This document shows, piece by piece, positions 5,946 through 6,959 of a DNA stretch of 6,959 bases. The notes beneath the pieces were generated by a model. That model saw only the letters and a program-made list of their open reading frames with translations, did no database searches and was not told the origin of the DNA. Each line of letters begins with the position of its first letter. Within the stretch, counting starts at the first letter, position 1. Origin of the DNA: an uncultured Cellvibrio sp. (GTDB lineage Bacteria > Pseudomonadota > Gammaproteobacteria > Pseudomonadales > Cellvibrionaceae); assembly GCA_946482385.1 (NCBI GenBank), contig CAMLRI010000113.1, forward strand, positions 1 through 6,959, in the 5' to 3' direction. The translations under genes and the position numbers were made by a program.

Positions 5946-6550
5946 TGAGCGAAACCCATTGCCGCGAACCAGATTCCCATAAGCCATTGCTGCACGAAAA
6001 AACCGGCGGCTGGAAAACCAAAACATCCGCTGTTGTTTATGAAAACCCCTGGATCAAGGTTTCCCATGAGGAGGTGATTACCCCCAAGGGTACCGATGGC
6101 ATCTACGGTGTGGTGCATTTTAAAAATACCGCCATTGGCGTGGTGCCAATTGATGATGAGAGCAACACCTGGCTGGTAAAACAAAGCCGCTACACGCTTA
6201 ACCAGTACACCTGGGAAATTCCCGAGGGCGGATGCCCCCAGGGCGAAAGCCCACTGGCAGCGGCGCAACGCGAATTGGAAGAGGAAGTTGGTTTGCAGGC
6301 CAATGATTGGCAGCAGCTGATGACTATGCATTTATCCAATTCGGTCACCGATGAATTTTGCGTGGTATTTGTCGCGCGCGATTTATTTCCCGGCCAGCAG
6401 CAGCTGGAGGCTACGGAAGATATTGAGTACCAAAAATTGCCGCTGCGCGACGCCATTGAAATGGTCAAGCGCGGTGAAATTACCGATGGTATTTCGGTGG
6501 CGGCGCTGCTGCGCGTCGCATTGCAAATGGCGGAAACCCCCGGGGCTTAA
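5945..6550 (+). CDS. NUDIX hydrolase, ADP-ribose pyrophosphatase-like
   Basis: The 201-residue product belongs to the NUDIX superfamily, which hydrolyses nucleoside diphosphates linked to another group. A complete NUDIX box (GX5EX7REUXEEXGU) spans residues 95-117, with G95, E101, R109-E110, E113-E114 and G116 all present. These glutamates bind the catalytic metal ions. The arrangement around it, with YTWEIPEGG before the box and SNSVTDEFCVVFVARDL after it, resembles ADP-ribose or sugar-nucleotide pyrophosphatases (NudF-like) more than MutT. That sub-assignment is an inference. About 25 hydrophilic residues precede the domain. AAAGAG at 5930-5935 could serve as ribosome-binding site inside the GNAT gene. 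The TAA stop overlaps the stop of the opposing acyltransferase gene, leaving no room for an ordinary terminator between them. Confidence 0.92.
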   Translation: MSETHCREPDSHKPLLHEKTGGWKTKTSAVVYENPWIKVSHEEVITPKGTDGIYGVVHFKNTAIGVVPIDDESNTWLVKQSRYTLNQYTWEIPEGGCPQGESPLAAAQRELEEEVGLQANDWQQLMTMHLSNSVTDEFCVVFVARDLFPGQQQLEATEDIEYQKLPLRDAIEMVKRGEITDGISVAALLRVALQMAETPGA

Positions 6551-6959
6551 TCCTGCTGGTTGGGGCGCCACAGGCTGCGCAACCAATGCCACCAGCTATT
6601 GTTGCCCAGCATGTATTTATCCAGTTGATCCTGGTTATAAAAATAATGTTGCGGATCAGAAAATAACAATTCACGTTTAAGCATGCGCCGCTGGGGGTTA
6701 ATGGTTTTGATTACCCGCGCCGGGTTGCCGGCGGCAATGCAATTGGCGGGGATATCTTTGGTAACCACGGCACCGGCGCCAATCACCGAATTCTCGCCAA
6801 TGCTCACCCCTTTGGTCACTATCACCCGCTCGCCCAGCCACACGTTATGGCCAATGCTTACCGGCTTGGTGCAGCGAAAGGGGCGGATGCGGTTGTAAAT
6901 GCCATGCCAGTCGCTATCGCTAATCACCACATTGGCGGCGAGCATGCAGTTATCGCCAA
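6547..6959 (-). CDS. Hexapeptide-repeat acyltransferase (left-handed beta-helix), 5' end outside the window
   Basis: On the minus strand the frame is open from the right edge to TAA at 6547-6549, giving about 137 residues of C-terminal sequence. An ATG at 6945 is not the likely start, because GDNC, typical of a hexapeptide coil, lies in frame just before it. Repeats such as VSIGHNVWLGERVIVTKGV and VSIGENSVIGAGAVVTKDI form the beta-helix, which ends with the usual IAAGNPARVIK. SDSDWHGIYN carries the probable catalytic histidine, as in acetyltransferases of the maltose/galactoside O-acetyltransferase and WcaF/WbbJ type. A further 50 or so residues rich in tryptophan and glutamine follow the helix. 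Such enzymes usually O-acetylate sugars of surface polysaccharides, but the acceptor here is unknown. It converges on the NUDIX gene with a four-base overlap of stop codons. Confidence 0.9.
   Translation of the reverse strand, partial: GDNCMLAANVVISDSDWHGIYNRIRPFRCTKPVSIGHNVWLGERVIVTKGVSIGENSVIGAGAVVTKDIPANCIAAGNPARVIKTINPQRRMLKRELLFSDPQHYFYNQDQLDKYMLGNNSWWHWLRSLWRPNQQD

Noticed and set aside
6683..6898. 71-codon plus-strand ORF opposite the acyltransferase
   Set aside because: The minus strand encodes clear hexapeptide repeats here, and the plus-strand reading is a shadow of them.

Overview
The window looks like ordinary chromosome from a gammaproteobacterium of moderately high GC. The order pepP - ubiH - ubiI is a conserved gammaproteobacterial arrangement, and the protein sequences resemble those of the Cellvibrio / Pseudomonas-like side of the class. 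That placement is inferred from remembered family sequences, not from a search. I saw no mobile elements, CRISPR arrays, tRNA or rRNA genes, or clear signs of recent transfer.

Region 1 (1-4135, + strand) is a tight gene string. It starts with the 3' part of pepP (Xaa-Pro aminopeptidase). Next is a single 837-codon gene that carries a UbiH-type and a UbiI-type ubiquinone hydroxylase in one open reading frame. An MgtC/SapB-family membrane protein follows 14 bases later. The fused hydroxylase is the most unusual item in the window, because these two proteins are normally separate, adjacent genes. UbiI introduces the C5 hydroxyl and UbiH the C1 hydroxyl of the ubiquinone ring, so the fusion would join two steps of one pathway in one chain.

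Region 2 (4136-5113, + strand) holds a small four-helix membrane protein of unknown function, then a cold-shock-domain gene. The latter has a recognisable sigma70-like promoter, an apparent leader of about 187 bases with several hairpins, and a strong intrinsic terminator. It therefore looks like a self-contained transcription unit regulated through its leader.

Region 3 (5207-6550, + strand) is a compact three-gene run: a DUF3301-type membrane-anchored small protein, a GNAT acetyltransferase, and a NUDIX hydrolase with a complete NUDIX box. The last two overlap by one base (TGATG), which suggests coupled translation.

Region 4 (6547-6959, - strand) is the C-terminal part of a hexapeptide-repeat (left-handed beta-helix) acyltransferase. 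It runs off the right edge, and its stop codon overlaps that of the NUDIX gene tail to tail. It may be the near end of a surface-polysaccharide locus outside the window.

Apart from the UbiH-UbiI fusion and the structured cold-shock leader, the window is mostly housekeeping.
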